Origin: Xiphias gladius
Taxonomy: Eukaryota > Chordata > Actinopteri > Istiophoriformes > Xiphiidae
Direction: 5' to 3'
Length of the DNA: 64,000 nucleotides
Assembly (NCBI RefSeq): GCF_016859285.1
Contig: NC_053403.1
Location: forward strand, 859,948 to 923,947
Positions 45,601 through 59,100 of this stretch are shown piece after piece. Made by a program: the position numbers and the translations under genes. How positions within the stretch are numbered: position 1 is the first letter of the stretch; the number at the start of each line of letters is the position of its first letter. Under the pieces are notes generated by a model. It searched no databases. It was not told where the DNA came from and saw only the letters and a list, made by a program, of their open reading frames with translations.

Positions 45601-46659
45601 ACACGACACTGTCACTGACTCTGAAATCCTAACAGCTACTGAGCCGGCACGTCCATGACAGCTGAACAAACTGTCCACTGGTGAGAGCCATGGTATATGG
45701 TTGAAAGCCCTGGAAAAAGCTAGTAAGCGGAACTTGAGTCGGGATCGTTTTGTCCAACTGGCAGGAGTCTGCTAATCAGCAGTAAACAAAGTGGTGGGCT
45801 GACATTGACATCCGTCGACTCGCTTCAATTCCGCACTGATAAAACATCTCTCGGGAGATTGATAAGTTTACTTCTAATCACCGTTGAAAAACAGAGTTTG
45901 CTGACATGAAATCCGACAGTAAAACGTTTTATTTTTGTCTGACGGGTAAACCCACATTATACTCAGACCTTTTAAATGGATCAGTACAAATGATCGTCAG
46001 CAAATGACGACACAGACTCTAAATAAACAGAAATATCAGTGTACAGGACTCAACACATATCTTTCGTACACAATGTTAAAAATACTGACTAGTGCATTTG
46101 AATATTACAGAGGAAGAGATGGCACACTGAGGTCTGACAGTCATTTAAAACAAAGATGTTAACAGGCTTCCAATGAATAAAATAAAACACAATACTTGAG
46201 CACAAAAATTTGACACTTAATGAAAACTAAACTCTGGTAACAAACAGCTTTACTCATTCTCCCATTGACACAAGTTGATTTGAAACAATGCAAACAGCTG
46301 TAAATGCCTCTGTTTTTTGACTGAAGTTTGGTTTAAAGCCCCTGTGTGGGATTTTAACATTAGACATTGGTTTTTATGCCAACATGGTATAAAAAAAAAA
46401 AAAATCACAAGTCTGAAAGCAACAGATCAACTACACGTCTATATTTTCTACAAATGAAAATTTATGATACAAATAATTTGATAGATATGGAAGCCCAAAT
46501 CTGCCAAGAAGAAAAAACATGAAATGTTAAAAACAACAGAAATCCTAACGGAGTATCTCTTATTTTGACTTAAAGTAAAACTTCTGACTACGTATGTAAG
46601 AGGGTGTTGTATGTTTTAAAGCCATTTAAGGCAAATCTGTGATTCCAGTTATATAAATT

Positions 46660-46955
46660 AGGGCTGCAACTAAAGACTATTTTGGTTCAATTATTCTGTT
46701 GATTAATCGATTAATCATTTGGTCTGTAAAACATTAGAAAATAGTCAAAAAATGCCCATCACAATGTCACTGAGGCGAAAGGGACTTAATCAAATTTCCT
46801 TTTAATATAATATTCAATTTACTATAATATAAGACCTAGAAAACAAATTCTCACATTTGAGATCCTATAACTATTACATTATTAGCAATTTAGCAAAAAT
46901 AATTCCTGATTAATTTTCTGTCAATAGATTAATCAACTACCTGCTGCAGCGCTAA
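46660..46955. mobile_element. Complete hAT-like MITE with terminal inverted repeats
   Basis: The left end AGGGCTGCAACTAAAGACTA with TTGATTAATCGATTAATC is mirrored by the right end GATTAATTTTCTGTCAATAG, ATTAATCAAC and CTGCTGCAGCGCT. The element is about 295 bp and has no coding capacity. It defines both ends of the family found at eight places in this window. Confidence 0.7.
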
Positions 46956-47081
46956 TATAATTAAATTTGACTTGACGGGTGGAAATGGGCTTCCATAGTA
47001 ACATGCTTTAAAACAGAACACCAGGCTACATATGAATATTTTTTGCAGCACGTATAATATATACAAAAATATGTACAGAGT

Positions 47082-47145
47082 CTTGTGTAGCGAGTAGTTT
47101 GAGCAAGGCACCAACACTGTCAAGGTTAGTGGTTCAATTCCAAGT
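47082..47145 (+). repeat. Possible tRNA-derived SINE fragment
   Basis: AGGTTAGTGGTTCAATTCC contains a good RNA polymerase III B-box-like word (GGTTCAATTCC). No convincing A box or tRNA fold lies upstream, so this is at best a decayed SINE head. Confidence 0.25.
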
Positions 47146-47559
47146 GAAACACTTGACGTTGAGTCTTAAAACAGAAACGGGTTTTACTGAAACAACAACT
47201 AAACTCTGGGTGGGGGCGGGTGGGGTTTACATTTCTTTCCCCGCTGCCTTAAATTCTCCCAAAATATTTTAATCTTCTTACATGAACAGAAGATGTAGGG
47301 AACCATCAGTATTCATGTGCCCACAGAGTCTTCAACCAAACTCCATTCACATATTTGAGATTTTAAAAATGAAAGTCACCCAAAAATTCATTTTTTCACA
47401 TAATTTCAGAACAAACATTTTTGGTAAGGATCCTTCAAAGTACAATCTTTGACCTCTGTACTGACATGTACTGATGCATCTGTATCACAGTGAGAACATC
47501 AACAACGTTTGACACAAATTTGGCTGCTTGCACAAGTCATTTGTGCACTTTGGCCTTTT

Positions 47560-47783
47560 AGGGCTGCAACTACTGATTATTCTCCCCATCAATTAATCCC
47601 GCCACAACTTCCTACAGCCCAAGCTGACGTCTTCAAATGTCTCGTTTTGTCAAAACCCAGAGATGTTTAATTAACTATGGTGTGTAAACAAGAAAAAGCA
47701 GCAAATAATCCCATCTGAGAAGCTGAGACCATCAAATCTTTGGCACTTTTGTTGCGATGAAACGACTGATCATTGCAGCTGTA
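47560..47783. mobile_element. Complete hAT-like MITE copy
   Basis: Begins AGGGCTGCAACTACTGATTA and ends AACGACTGATCATTGCAGCT in inverse orientation. The interior carries GTCTTCAAATGTCTCGTTTT and AAGCAGCAAATAATCC, the family's internal words. Confidence 0.65.
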
Positions 47784-48540
47784 CTGGCCTTTAAATATGT
47801 CCAAAGCTGGAAAGTAAATACCTGAAGGTTTAACATTTGTCATTTGTAAAATACAGATGATGCTGTCAGCTGATCTGGTTCTGGATGTTTTATTTCTGAC
47901 CTTAAAATATGGTGGCCCAAAGTGTTCAAAATTAAACAAACCTTTCCAGAAGTTTTTATTTGTTGCTATTGCTTCTTATTTTATTTCATAATGCCACCAC
48001 GTCTTTGTCTGTCAGTAAAGTTAAACAGGGCAGAGCCGGTCGTGTGATTTGCTGCTGCTTCAATCTGAATGAACCGACACCCAAAGTGGCAGGACGAAAT
48101 AAAGACATCACGTTCTGAAATAAAGACTTCTGGAGTGAAATTAAAATAACCGTTCAGCTCATAAAAAACATTTTATATTAAAATCAGTTTCAGGCATTTA
48201 TTGAATAATCTAATTACGTCTATTTATTCACAAGGTTATTGATTTGATACTGATGCTCATTTATTCGGTTTTGAACACTTTGAGTCTCCATGCCAGGAGC
48301 AGCCAGACCACGCGAACCTGGATGATCAACAGTGAATAAGCTTATTACTGTTCCCTGTAGCCGGGATTCTATCGCTGTTTATACTGCTGCAGAACAGGCT
48401 GCTGTTTCTGTAAATGCCGGTGATTTGTATTCCCATGCTGGTCTCGACTTGCCAAACATCGACTCTTCAAGATCAAGTTTCAGTCGCAAAAAAGCTATTG
48501 CTTCCATTAGAAAGGCACTCTACACACTAATGATTGTCTT

Positions 48541-48770
48541 TTTTTTTTTTTAAATCAGCACTGCAACTAGAACTGGCTATCGTCTGAAACTTTTTGATAC
48601 CTGAGTTTTTGTACTTTAATTTCATGTAACAAGACAAGCTGACAAACACTAAATTTTTTTTTTTTTTAAATCAGCACTGCAACTAGAACTGGCTATCGTC
48701 TGAAACTTTTTGATACCTGAGTTTTTGTACTTTAATTTCATGTAACAAGACAAGCAGACAAACAAAAAAC
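48541..48770 (+). repeat. 116-bp tandem duplication
   Basis: Two nearly identical copies start with a T run and TAAATCAGCACTGCAACTAG, at 48551 and 48667, and end near GACAAGC(T/A)GACAAAC. The high identity indicates a recent duplication. Confidence 0.9.
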
Positions 48771-48796
48771 AGTTTCATTTTGACTCTGAACTTAAA

Positions 48797-48862
48797 AATA
48801 ATACGATTTTTGTTGCTTGACAAATGCCAATAATACGATTTTTGTTGCTTGACAAATGCCAT
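48797..48862 (+). repeat. 32-bp tandem duplication
   Basis: AATAATACGATTTTTGTTGC followed by TTGACAAATGCC occurs twice, at 48797 and 48829, directly before the minisatellite. Confidence 0.9.
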
Positions 48863-48863
48863 A

Positions 48864-49328
48864 ACAAAAACGAAAACGAGGCGTTCAGGAACTAAAATGA
48901 GCTTGAGGCATTTGGGAACTAAAACGAACATGGGGCATTCTGAACTAAAATGAGCTTGAGGCGTTCCGAACTAAAATGAGCTTGAGGCGTTCGGGAACTA
49001 AAATGAGCTTGAGGCATTTGGGAACTAAACGAACATGAGGCGTTCGGGAACTAAAATGAGCTTGAGGCATTCAGAACTAAAACGAACATGGGGCGTTGTG
49101 AACTAAAATGAGCTTGAGGCGTTTGGGAACTAAAATGAGCTAAAGGCGTTTGGGAACTAAAATGAGCTTGAGGCGTTTGGGAACTAAAACGAACATGAGG
49201 CGTTTGGGAACTAAAATGAGCTTGAGGCGTTTGGGAACTAAAACGAGCTTGAGGCGTTTGGGAACTAAAACGAGCTTGAGGCGTTCGGAACTAAAACGAA
49301 CACGAGGCGTTCGGAACTAAAACAAGTG
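48864..49328 (+). repeat. Minisatellite, about 17 copies of a 25-27 bp unit
   Basis: The unit is GGGAACTAAAATGAGCTTGA followed by GGCGTTT. Two main variants differ at the centre, AATGAGCTTGAGG and AACGAACATGAGG, and are interspersed irregularly. A few units are 1-2 bases shorter at the junction (CGGAACT instead of TGGGAACT). Confidence 0.95.
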
Positions 49329-49479
49329 TGGGAGGCGACAGTTGCTGGTTTTATCCTTTGTACTGGTGTCATGGTGGAAGACAACCAACACAGCATCTGG
49401 GTTTTGCAGGTATCTGGTCATAAAACAAAAGTATTGGACAAACTAAATTGTCGACCTGATGGTGGCACTAGATGAAAAG

Positions 49480-49585
49480 TCAGAGGATCAGCAAACTTAT
49501 TACAGTTCATCCTGAGGGAACATGGACGTCTGAATAACATTTCATAACAATCCATCCAACAGTTGTCAGATTTCAGTAAGAGCAC
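49480..49585 (-). repeat. Dispersed repeat, reverse relative of the copy at 20965
   Basis: AGTTCATCCTGAGGGAACAT and AACATTTCATAACAATCCAT are words of a familiar fish repeat. The CATCCTGAGGGAACATGG part is the reverse complement of the CATGGTCCCCAGAGGATG core near 20965-21315. Confidence 0.5.
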
Positions 49586-50148
49586 CAAGTCTCTATTTCA
49601 TTACCTGATGAAAGCATCTGATTAGACCACGTCTTTGATAATCTGAGACTCTGAGCCATTTTTAATCGGTACCAAAGAAGGTTTGATACCCGGCCCGTGT
49701 GTCAAAAGCTTCCAGAAGACAACTGTACTTGTATTTTTCGAGACGTGATGAGGACGGCCCCTGAACTGAACTTCCCAGCTGAGAAAGGACCGAGCGGCGA
49801 TTTGAAACCAAGGTCTGACCTCACAGGACACGTTTTGAAGGCTTTTTTTTTTCTTCACTATTAAAGACAACAAAAAAGTGTTTTTTTTTTATCCATAATG
49901 AATGATAATAATCCATAATTTGAACCTGTTCTTGTTTATAAAAATGTGAGGACATGGAAGGCAACTTAAAAAGCCGCTTTCTTGTTTCAAACCTGCGATC
50001 AGACTTGAGTTTTACTGCAAAAACAAAGCAACAGTGCAGCAGTCTTCAGTACAGAGCCAGTTTAAAAAGCTGTAAAACGGTGAAACCAGAGCACGAGGAC
50101 CTGAACGGGACAAACCACCTGATGTCTGACGGTAAGTCCACTTGCCTC

Positions 50149-53100
50149 TCAGCACTGTGTCTCCTTGGTGTTGATCTGATGTTGTCTCTGCATTCTGAAC
50201 AGCATCGCCTTCTCGCTGCGACGCGTCACGCTTTTCTCCGTCAGGTCCTCGAAGGAGCGCTGAGCCGATCCCCCCGGCCGCCCGAACGCCTCCTCCAGAG
50301 CCTCCTCGTCCAGGTGGGAGTCGAAGCTGGGGTCCTCCTGGATGGTGGCCATGCGGGGGCTGTCCAGAGGAGAGGGGACATGACAGGGACCAGGGGCGTG
50401 GTCAGGGCCGGGGGCAAAGCTGGAGACCGGAGGGGTGCTGGTCTGTTGGGGGCCCGATGATAGGAAACGGAGGGGGCCGGCGGTGGTGGGGAAGTTTGGA
50501 GGTTTGAAGATCCGAACAGACGCGGACTCCAGGCTGCTCAGGAGCTCAGCATTCTGGGAAAATTAACCATCAGAGTCAGTACTGTTCATGTTCTAACTAA
50601 TGACAATGTGAATCGCGAGAACGAATCAACGTGTTTATCAGCTGCTCTCTTCTCTCCTCCGGATTTTAGCAGCTGGACCATCAGTCAACGTTCAGGCAGA
50701 TTTTAGTAAGAAAATCTACCCAAACAGGTAAAGTGAGGGGGCGTCCCCCTCCCCCCAGTACTGGATGGTACCCTGTCACATGGTGACAAACAACCCAAAA
50801 TATTCAGTTTACAAAAGTGTAAAACAAAGAGAAGCAGTAAATCTCCACATTTAAGAAGCTAAAATCTGCAAACTTTTGACATTTTTGCTTGAAATGATTA
50901 AAAAAGGGGATCGATCCATTTTTTCCCTCTAACGTTGTCGCTGCAAGGCTCTTTGGTGGTGCATTCAGGGACACTCTGACGTCCAGAAACTGACAATCAT
51001 ATGCAAAAGTGCACTGATGAGCTGTGTTGTTGGAAAATCAACCCCCGAGTTCAAACGACAATCAATGAAAACTGTGAAAAGGGCTCCATCAATCACATTT
51101 CTGCCATTTTTACAAGATTCTAGGGAACCACAGGGGCCAAAAAGCGCCTTGGAAATCTGTGGACGGGGACTGAACTGAATGCACTGTTCTGGGGAAACGT
51201 TTGAGCTGCATGAAGCTTTCAGAGTAAAACCAGCAAATTCTACATGAAAGCACAGACTAATCAAAATCCCATATTCTGTACTTAACAGACTGAAAAGAGT
51301 CACAGCCTGTTGTACGACTTCAGTTTGACTGTTAAAGCACGTTACCTCTCCTGACCTGAACATAATCCTCGCATAATTATGACAGTGTGTAATTTACACT
51401 CTGCTCTGATGGACGGTCGGTGGTTTTTTGTTTTTTTCTGACACATTATTAATCTGTGCTTTCGTTCAACAGGCAGAAGTAACAAACGGCACTTCCTGAA
51501 CAATATCTGACCCCCCCAGCACTGTCCATAGCAGGAGTCTTATTGTTACCATGAACGTAAACTGACTGACTGCCGCTACATCTGCTCCTTATCCCTTACA
51601 GTTTATTCATCCGTGCGGCAGGATAACATACTTAAGTGAACCTTGATGGATTATGTCTCTGCAGCAAGTTGATTTTCACAAGTAAAGAGAAACCAACCGC
51701 TGCCTGAAAGGAAGGAGATGAAAAGGTTCCCTGTGGAGTTTTTGTCCCGGTTTTGTTTGTCTTACATTTCTGCCAATGGTGTTCAACTATTCCATTGATC
51801 TACAGGCAGGGCCAACACGCCAAGATATTCTGCAGTGCACCAGGACAGACAGCCGGTAAAAACAGGGTCAGAATTTTCAGTGTCGTCTATTGATCCTGTT
51901 TGTCTTTAATTACAGATGAGATCAAATGTCCTACACTTCAACTTCAAATTAATGATGTTATTGTCAGATGACACAGTTTTGAGTCATTTAACGTTTTAGT
52001 GATATTGCTCAGTGATGTACTCGGTCTTGTTGTGTACTGTACATATATACAGATACTCACACTGGGGAAGAACAGAGACTTGGTGGTCTGTTCATATTGT
52101 CTGTCCAGCTTCTTGTCCTGAAAAAGGATGAAAAGTGAGAATTGAAACAGCAGAGTCTCGCAGCTTCGGTAGTGATGATGATATTTTGCTTCAAACATTT
52201 AAGTAATGTGGTGATCAGCACTGGGACCTGAAGGAACTTCATCTTTCACTTTTATTAAGAAGACTTCTGACTTGACCACTTCTAACAACTCTGGCAGTTG
52301 CACCGTGCAGTTACTGGGTCTGAAGGCAACCAAAGAAAATCCTGGTCGACTGAAACCGTTCCTACTCTTCAACCCATCGATTGGTCTGCACGTTGTATCT
52401 AGATGATCAAAATCAGCCACAGTGCGCTGAGTTCATCTACCCGGCAGCATTATTAGCCTAACAACAGAAAAATCTGGTGCTTACTGCACATTAAATCGTT
52501 TAAACCTGATTATTTTCTACTGAAATGAAACACACTCAGAGCCGCCCAGCGAGCTCCTGCCCTCATCGTATCATTTCTGAAAACAGAAGTATATCGTCTG
52601 GTGATCCCTGCACAAGAGCTATTGAGGAATATTCACTCAAGGCCTCAAACATTAAAGACCTGTGAAAAGACCAGCCTTTCCCTCCCACGGCGCAAAGTAA
52701 TGGATTCATCCTGGACGGCTACTGATGTATTGATGTAGCACTTTTCTCCTTATGACAGTAACGACGGCGAACGTCCAGCCAACGAGAATGCGGTCGGACG
52801 AGAGCGCATCGACCCACCGATCGACCAGTCGACCGGGAGACTACAGAAAATACCGGAGGGGATGTGGTCAGGATCAACTGTGACCTGTAATAATAATAAA
52901 GCCGGTGTACTGAGATCAGCAGAGACCCACCACACAGTGGACCAGGATGCTGAAAGGAACCCAGAAGACCAGAGAGAAAGCCACCACCGAACCCACGATG
53001 TTATCAGCCAGAAACTTCCCGAACGTGTTGATGTCCAGTTTATCGATGAAATCCCACAGACGCTCCACCACATCCTGCACCTGCTTCATACACTTCCCCT

Positions 53101-56100
53101 GCAGAAACAACAGCCGTCCACACATTTACACATCCTGCTGTCTTTTATTTACAATGTCAGGTTTTTAAGCGATGAACCGTCTTACCGCTCCGTCACAGAA
53201 TCCCACAGTGCAGGGTTTGCCTTTACGCAGGAACAGGAAGTTGCCCGTTTTGTCCTGGTAGGGGGCGCAGACACCACTGCTGCTCCGACAGCAGACTCTA
53301 CAGGACGAGTTGGTTTCTACGGAGACGAAGGAAGCAGACACGGAGTATTTACTGCAGAGATTGCAGTTGAAAAACAAGCCGAACTTCACTCAGACTGCGG
53401 GTTAAAGATCCACCACGTTATGTCCTCATGATGGAAATGTTTAATCCCAGTAAAGTTTGGACCCAGGAGCAGAAAATACACCGGCAGAGACACGTCAGAC
53501 TCCAGGAACTAGCAATCAACTCCCAGAGCTGTAAATGTCTTAAACAGACTCGGTATCTATACTCACAATGATGTAGTGATTAAATGTTGATGTTGATGAA
53601 GATTTACTGTATTTTCAAATTTTCTCTTAACGATGACAAAACTCAAATAAATTTGTTTGTGAATTTTAACTGGACATTATAAAGATCAACTTTTGCCAAA
53701 AGTTGATCTTTTCAGCATTAAAGCTGTAATAATAGCTCTTTTTTTTCACTTCAGGCATCAGAACAAGCTGTAAACACAACATCTGACATATTATCAGCTT
53801 CTGAAGTTAATATGTTGAACTTTTTAACAAACAGCTGCTTATTTCCTCATCCAGCAGCTACAGAGCAACATGACCCTTCATTTGGATCTGGTGTCTGAGT
53901 CCACCTGATGGATCAGGGTCCAGTACTCCCTCTCTTTTAGCTCTGGTTTTGGTCTCCACCAGCTCCTGAGGGAAACATCTGGCTCTTTAGCTGCTTAATG
54001 CTCCACCGTGTTCACCAGCTGGTCTCTGATGCGGAACCAGAGACGAAATGTGCCACAAAATCAAAGCCAGGAGCTATGAGGCCAATAAGCTCCGTAGAGA
54101 GACAAGCGTCTCACATGACAAGGAGTCAGTTAATTCACTGTCAGTATAAAAATATTTATTTGTGCAGCTTTAAACAAACAAGGACCAACGCAAACTCTCT
54201 GTGTCCTACCGTTGCAGGCGCAGGGCTCCAGCTTTAAGACGGCCTGACAGAAAGGAATACACTCTCCGTCCAGACACTCTCCGCTGTCCAAACACACCGT
54301 CTTATCTGGAGCGTTTTCCGGAGGAGGACACTCGCTGCTGTTTCCTGTCGACACAAACACGGCAGACATGAAGCACCAGGACCAGTCAGCGGATCTATGA
54401 CCTTTGACCTGTGTGCTGACCTGTGCAGTAGGAGCGTCCTTTACAGGTGGCGTCGATGGGCTCCTGACAGACTTCACCTTCGGACTCGAACCTGCAGTTT
54501 TTGCAGCACGCACTGTTCCTGTCACTGAACACAGAGATCTTTGTTGAGCGGAGGTGAACACGGGACAAAACCTTGTGAGGACTCTCTAACGGCTGTCCCC
54601 ACACTGTACGTCACCAGCAGACTAATTCCGTCCTCTGAGCAGTGCTGCAGAAGCTGAATGGTTAGTGGTGTCTAGCGATGGGCTCTGACAGACGCTTCCA
54701 TGGTGGATCTTGTTCCAAGTTGGTAAAACACCCGGATTCGTTACGCTACCTGACCATCGACTCCCCTGTCAAATCTTTTCATTCTCGTTCATTCCCTTGT
54801 GCTCTGCCTCAGCCTTCCGCCGGAGTTACACCTGATTCTGTGACCCGTCAGACTCTGCGACCTGTAGCAACAACCGGTTCACCCTCAGGTGCAAAGCTGC
54901 GAGGTGAACTGTGTTTTTTTTTTACCTGTGCGGCTGCAGCACAGCCCCCCAGTGACAAGGGGGTTAATGAACGTCTCAGAGCAGGGATACCATACGTGGT
55001 GAAAGTAGCAGAATGTCCATGGTTTAGGTTCGATAGTTAATAAAAGTAGTTTCCTACCGTAGATCCGTTCGTAAATCACATTGAAAATGGCCATTTGTGT
55101 TAATGTGATTAGAAGAAGCTCGATTCTTAAATGTTATTATACGTTTTATCCTTGGTTACGATAAACAGTTAAAATTGTGAAGTAAAATCAGCACATTTTT
55201 AACTAACAGATGTTTTTATTCCACCAAACAACAGGCTGGATAAAATGCTGTCCAACACCATCCCCAGTCTTGTCTCTGACCTGCACTGAGCTCCAGGTCT
55301 CAGCCTGCAGTCGGCGGTGCAGCAGTGGTCTGAGTTGATGTGCAGCAGCCCAGGATCACACTCCTCCCCCTGCTCCACCCGAGAGTTTCCGCACACATTA
55401 ATGTTTCTCTCCTTAAAGCAGGACGGCGCCTTCGACCTCAGGCGCTTCACTATGGAGCGTTTACTGCAGTTAGAGAACAGCTGGAACCACAGGAGAGAAT
55501 TTACTTATCACTCTGCTGAAACCAACCTGTACAAACCTCCACTAAAACAAAGGCAGATACAAAGACGGGAAGAAAAATACACCAACACTCTGGTTTGTAT
55601 TCTGCAATCCAGCTTTCTGTTTCCCTTTTTTTGCTTAAATTTGAAGTAACTTCCTGCAGGTCACTAAGGTTAACTACAGAGATCCTGAAGTCCTGATTAT
55701 TTTCTCATGTATTGGCGATGCCACTGACGCCTCTGAGTAAAAATCCTTCGGTTGGATGTCTACGAAGCGATCAGTGACCTGAGAGTCGCTGGGGTCAACG
55801 GTAGTTTAGAGACACTGCAGCAGGGAGCTGTTAGGAAACTTATTCCCATTAGATTAGGAACTTGTGCACATAAAAACAGGACCTCTCGGGACAGTGAGCG
55901 CTCCGCATCGGGCAGCGTCACAGGTCGTCGAGCAGGAGGCAGCACCTTGTTGTTGACGTGGTCTCCGCTCACAGCGATGGGGTACATGACGTATTTCCCT
56001 CCCTGGTCCTCTCGGGGGGCGCAGTACGGGATGTTGTCGGGGTCGTGCTCTGCTCCGAAGTTATGGCCGAGCTCGTGAGTCGTCACCAGGTCTGCTTCCT

Positions 56101-59100
56101 GTGGAGACGGCAGCAAACTGTTTTCATTACTCCTGAAGGGAGAGGAGTCGCTGCTCACGAACCTCCAGACAAACAGACTGAGGAGAAGCGTCGAACTGGA
56201 CGTTCCGCACGCTTCTCCTCAGTCTGTTTGGACCATGAGAGATAGCGTGGTGGCCCTGGATCAAGGGTCCTGATGCAGGACATGCAGACAATAATAGGAA
56301 ATTATTTGACGGTCAGTTGCCTGTACGAACACCTCAGCTTTCAAAATAACCAGCCCACCTTAGTCAGGATGGTCTTCCCATAGTTCTTAGTGCTGGTCAA
56401 ACCCGTGTTGAGGTAAATCACTCTTTGTTCGTCTGTAGATGAAGGACACGCTGGAGAAACAAGCAACAGGCTGTGATTGGTCAACACAGCCTGAATTGTG
56501 CTTTAATTCTTTAAATCAGCCGTGGTGGTGAAGCAGCAGGACTCTACCTTTGGAGCAAAGACCTCCGGGTATGTCGGGTTTGGACGGGGCGACGTAGGCC
56601 AGACCCAGGGTGCCTTCATCGAAGTCCTGATAGGTGAAGAGGTGAGCCAGACAGACGTTGGAGGCTTTCTCTGCCATGTCCACACTGAACTGCTGCAGGA
56701 AGACAAAACCACAGAGAGATCTCAGAGGAGACGTTCAGGACTCAAACTGTGAGAACTGTTGCCATCCGATTTTCACCCGCTGCACACGTCGATGTATTAC
56801 TGGAAAATGGTGCTAAATGTTAGCACGTCAGCCAAGTCCAGGCGGTTAGGTCTTACCTCCAGCAGTTTCTTGACGTCCCAGACGTCCCTGCCGTCCACTG
56901 GACTTCCTCTCATGTTGAAGTGACTTTTTCCTAGAGCTACAGGGCTCGGATTCTTCTCTATGATGATCTGAAAGGAGACACAGAATGGGTCCATACAGCC
57001 AATTAAAAAACACACTGCTCAAAACCCGGATTCTGACTGATTACAAACTGATTAGAGACGTGTGGATAAATTGGACTGGTCAGTTTAGCTCTCGACCCGG
57101 ATTTCCAGGTCAGAAATATTGGATTAGGTTGTGGCGTGGAGGATCTCTCTGGTTCATTTAAACAGGTTTCTGTAAAACTTTGAAACTAGTTTGAATTGAC
57201 TGTGAGATCCCTAACAGGGATTTATACGTAAGGATTTTCCACATAAGGAATTTTATAATATTTAGAGAAAATGACATATTTCTTCTACAAACCTTACAGG
57301 TAGAATCTATCAAATCACCAAAGTCTCACATAGTTAATTACATCCATGATGTTTTTCCAAAAACACTGGAGACACCAAATAATGGTTCACCTCATGTGTC
57401 CTGTTGTAGTTTGCAGACTTTAAATTTGCTTCGATAATCAATTCAAACTATGTATTGAACGCGCTTACGATGCTAGTGCGGAGAAGCGCGCACTCCCGCC
57501 AGTTTCAATGTGTCCGGTCTACATCCTGCTCCTCACCTGCTGGATCTGAACACCGTAACCTACGAACTCATTGTCCCATGACGTGTTTCTGTAGATGTCG
57601 TCCACGCGATCAATCAGCTCGATCTGAAAACACAGTCAGCGTGGTTAACATCGCCGGGTGGAGGCGGTCGGGGGTTCGACGAAAACTACGGTCAAAACCG
57701 CAGATGGCGGAAACGGGACCCGATATTGTGAGGATTAGATCTGTGGACCGGGTGAGAGGTCAAAGTGTTTCAGGTCTGACCAGGTAGTTGAGGGTGGTGC
57801 TCTCCTCCTCCCGGCCCATGTGTTTGAAGAAGCGATAGTCGGCCACCAGCAGCAGAGGACAGGTGTTCTTCCTGTGGTCGTGGACCTGACGTTTCCCTCT
57901 GAGCACAGACTCTGACCAGGTGAAGACATAAAACACACTAAGTACAGGACAAAAGACGGCAGACTCTGAGCATTTTAAATGTATTTGTTATGTTAAATTA
58001 AACCTTTAGACTATCACAATGTTGCTGAAGTGACCAACAATGTTTCATTAATCAATTAAACATATTTTTCTTCAAGCAAATGACAGTGTTTTTATGTTAA
58101 CATGCTATTAACATCAACGCCATCCTTTCTGCAGCTAAAAAGCTTTTTTTTTTTTTACATTCAAAGCTCTTTGTTTCAAGTTAAAAGCTCTTGTTTCACA
58201 TTAACAGAGCTCCATCTGTGAATCACTCGGAGGCTTTTTTTTGTGAAGCAGCCACAGGAAACGCACTGTATACGTCTCTGAGGTTTTCCTGGACCAGGAC
58301 TCGTCGCCTCAACCTCTAGGTTGTTTTCCGGTGCGTCTTCTTTGCAGCAGTCGGTTTTAAATTTGCAGGGAGGAACAGTAAAACAGTAAAAGCAGCCACC
58401 ATGAGCCGTTTATCTGAAGCGCTGCAGGAGCTCATTTCCATCCGGTTTAACCTCAAACCCTCAGTTAATAAATCAAGGTGAGGAAGATTTTTTTCCTGTG
58501 TCGTTAGGTAGCGAATGGGTCATAAACAGAAGCCCGTCTTCCCGTGTTCTTCCGTCTGTGCTAAAATCTACTGACCCTCTTCCTCCTGGTCCTCCAACAC
58601 GGCCGTTTTAACGCTGTCAGGGAGGAGGTGGCTGGGGTCGGAGGTCATGTAGCCGCAGACTGAAGGCTGGTGCAGTCGGCTGAGGTTCCTGATGTCCTCC
58701 GAGCGGTAGATCAGCAGACGACCGTCAGGGGGCGCCGACGTGAACCTCCAGAGAGGCTGAACACAGCGGAGAGACGGCAAGGATTAAATGGGGAGACGAA
58801 GGCGATTTTGTTTCTGTCTGTAGTTAAACCTCACGCACTGCGAACCAGGGTCAGTGTCTATATTTCACCTCGATGTTGTACTCTGCCTCATCAGTCAGGA
58901 TGCGAGCCGAGAACTCGTGGTCGTCGATATGAGCCTGAACTCGAGAGTTTTCCTCCCCTGGAGGAGGAAAGACAGAGTTAAAGGATCAGTCTGGTGTCAT
59001 TCTACATTTGTCTTCTCGTCCAGACTCAAATCTCACGTCCAGACTCAAACCAGCACTTTCTGTCTGTGGCTCTCAGCTCTGAGCCCACTGGTTCCTACTG

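Larger units (their letters stand above)
45321..50148. other. Repeat-rich intergenic DNA between convergent cpsf3 and adam17
   Basis: No protein domain was recognised on either strand. Part of it must be the adam17 3' UTR, but several reverse-strand AATAAA words (for example near 47890, 47983 and 45930) give no clear choice. The interval contains the MITEs at 45508, 46660 and 47560, the tandem duplications at 48541-48862, the minisatellite at 48864-49328 and a dispersed repeat at 49480. The IAH1 gene I expect here from the human order is not recognisable. Confidence 0.6.

Noticed and set aside
47082..47145. tRNA gene suggested by a B-box-like GGTTCAATTCC
   Set aside because: No A box at the right distance and no cloverleaf could be drawn; at most a SINE relic.
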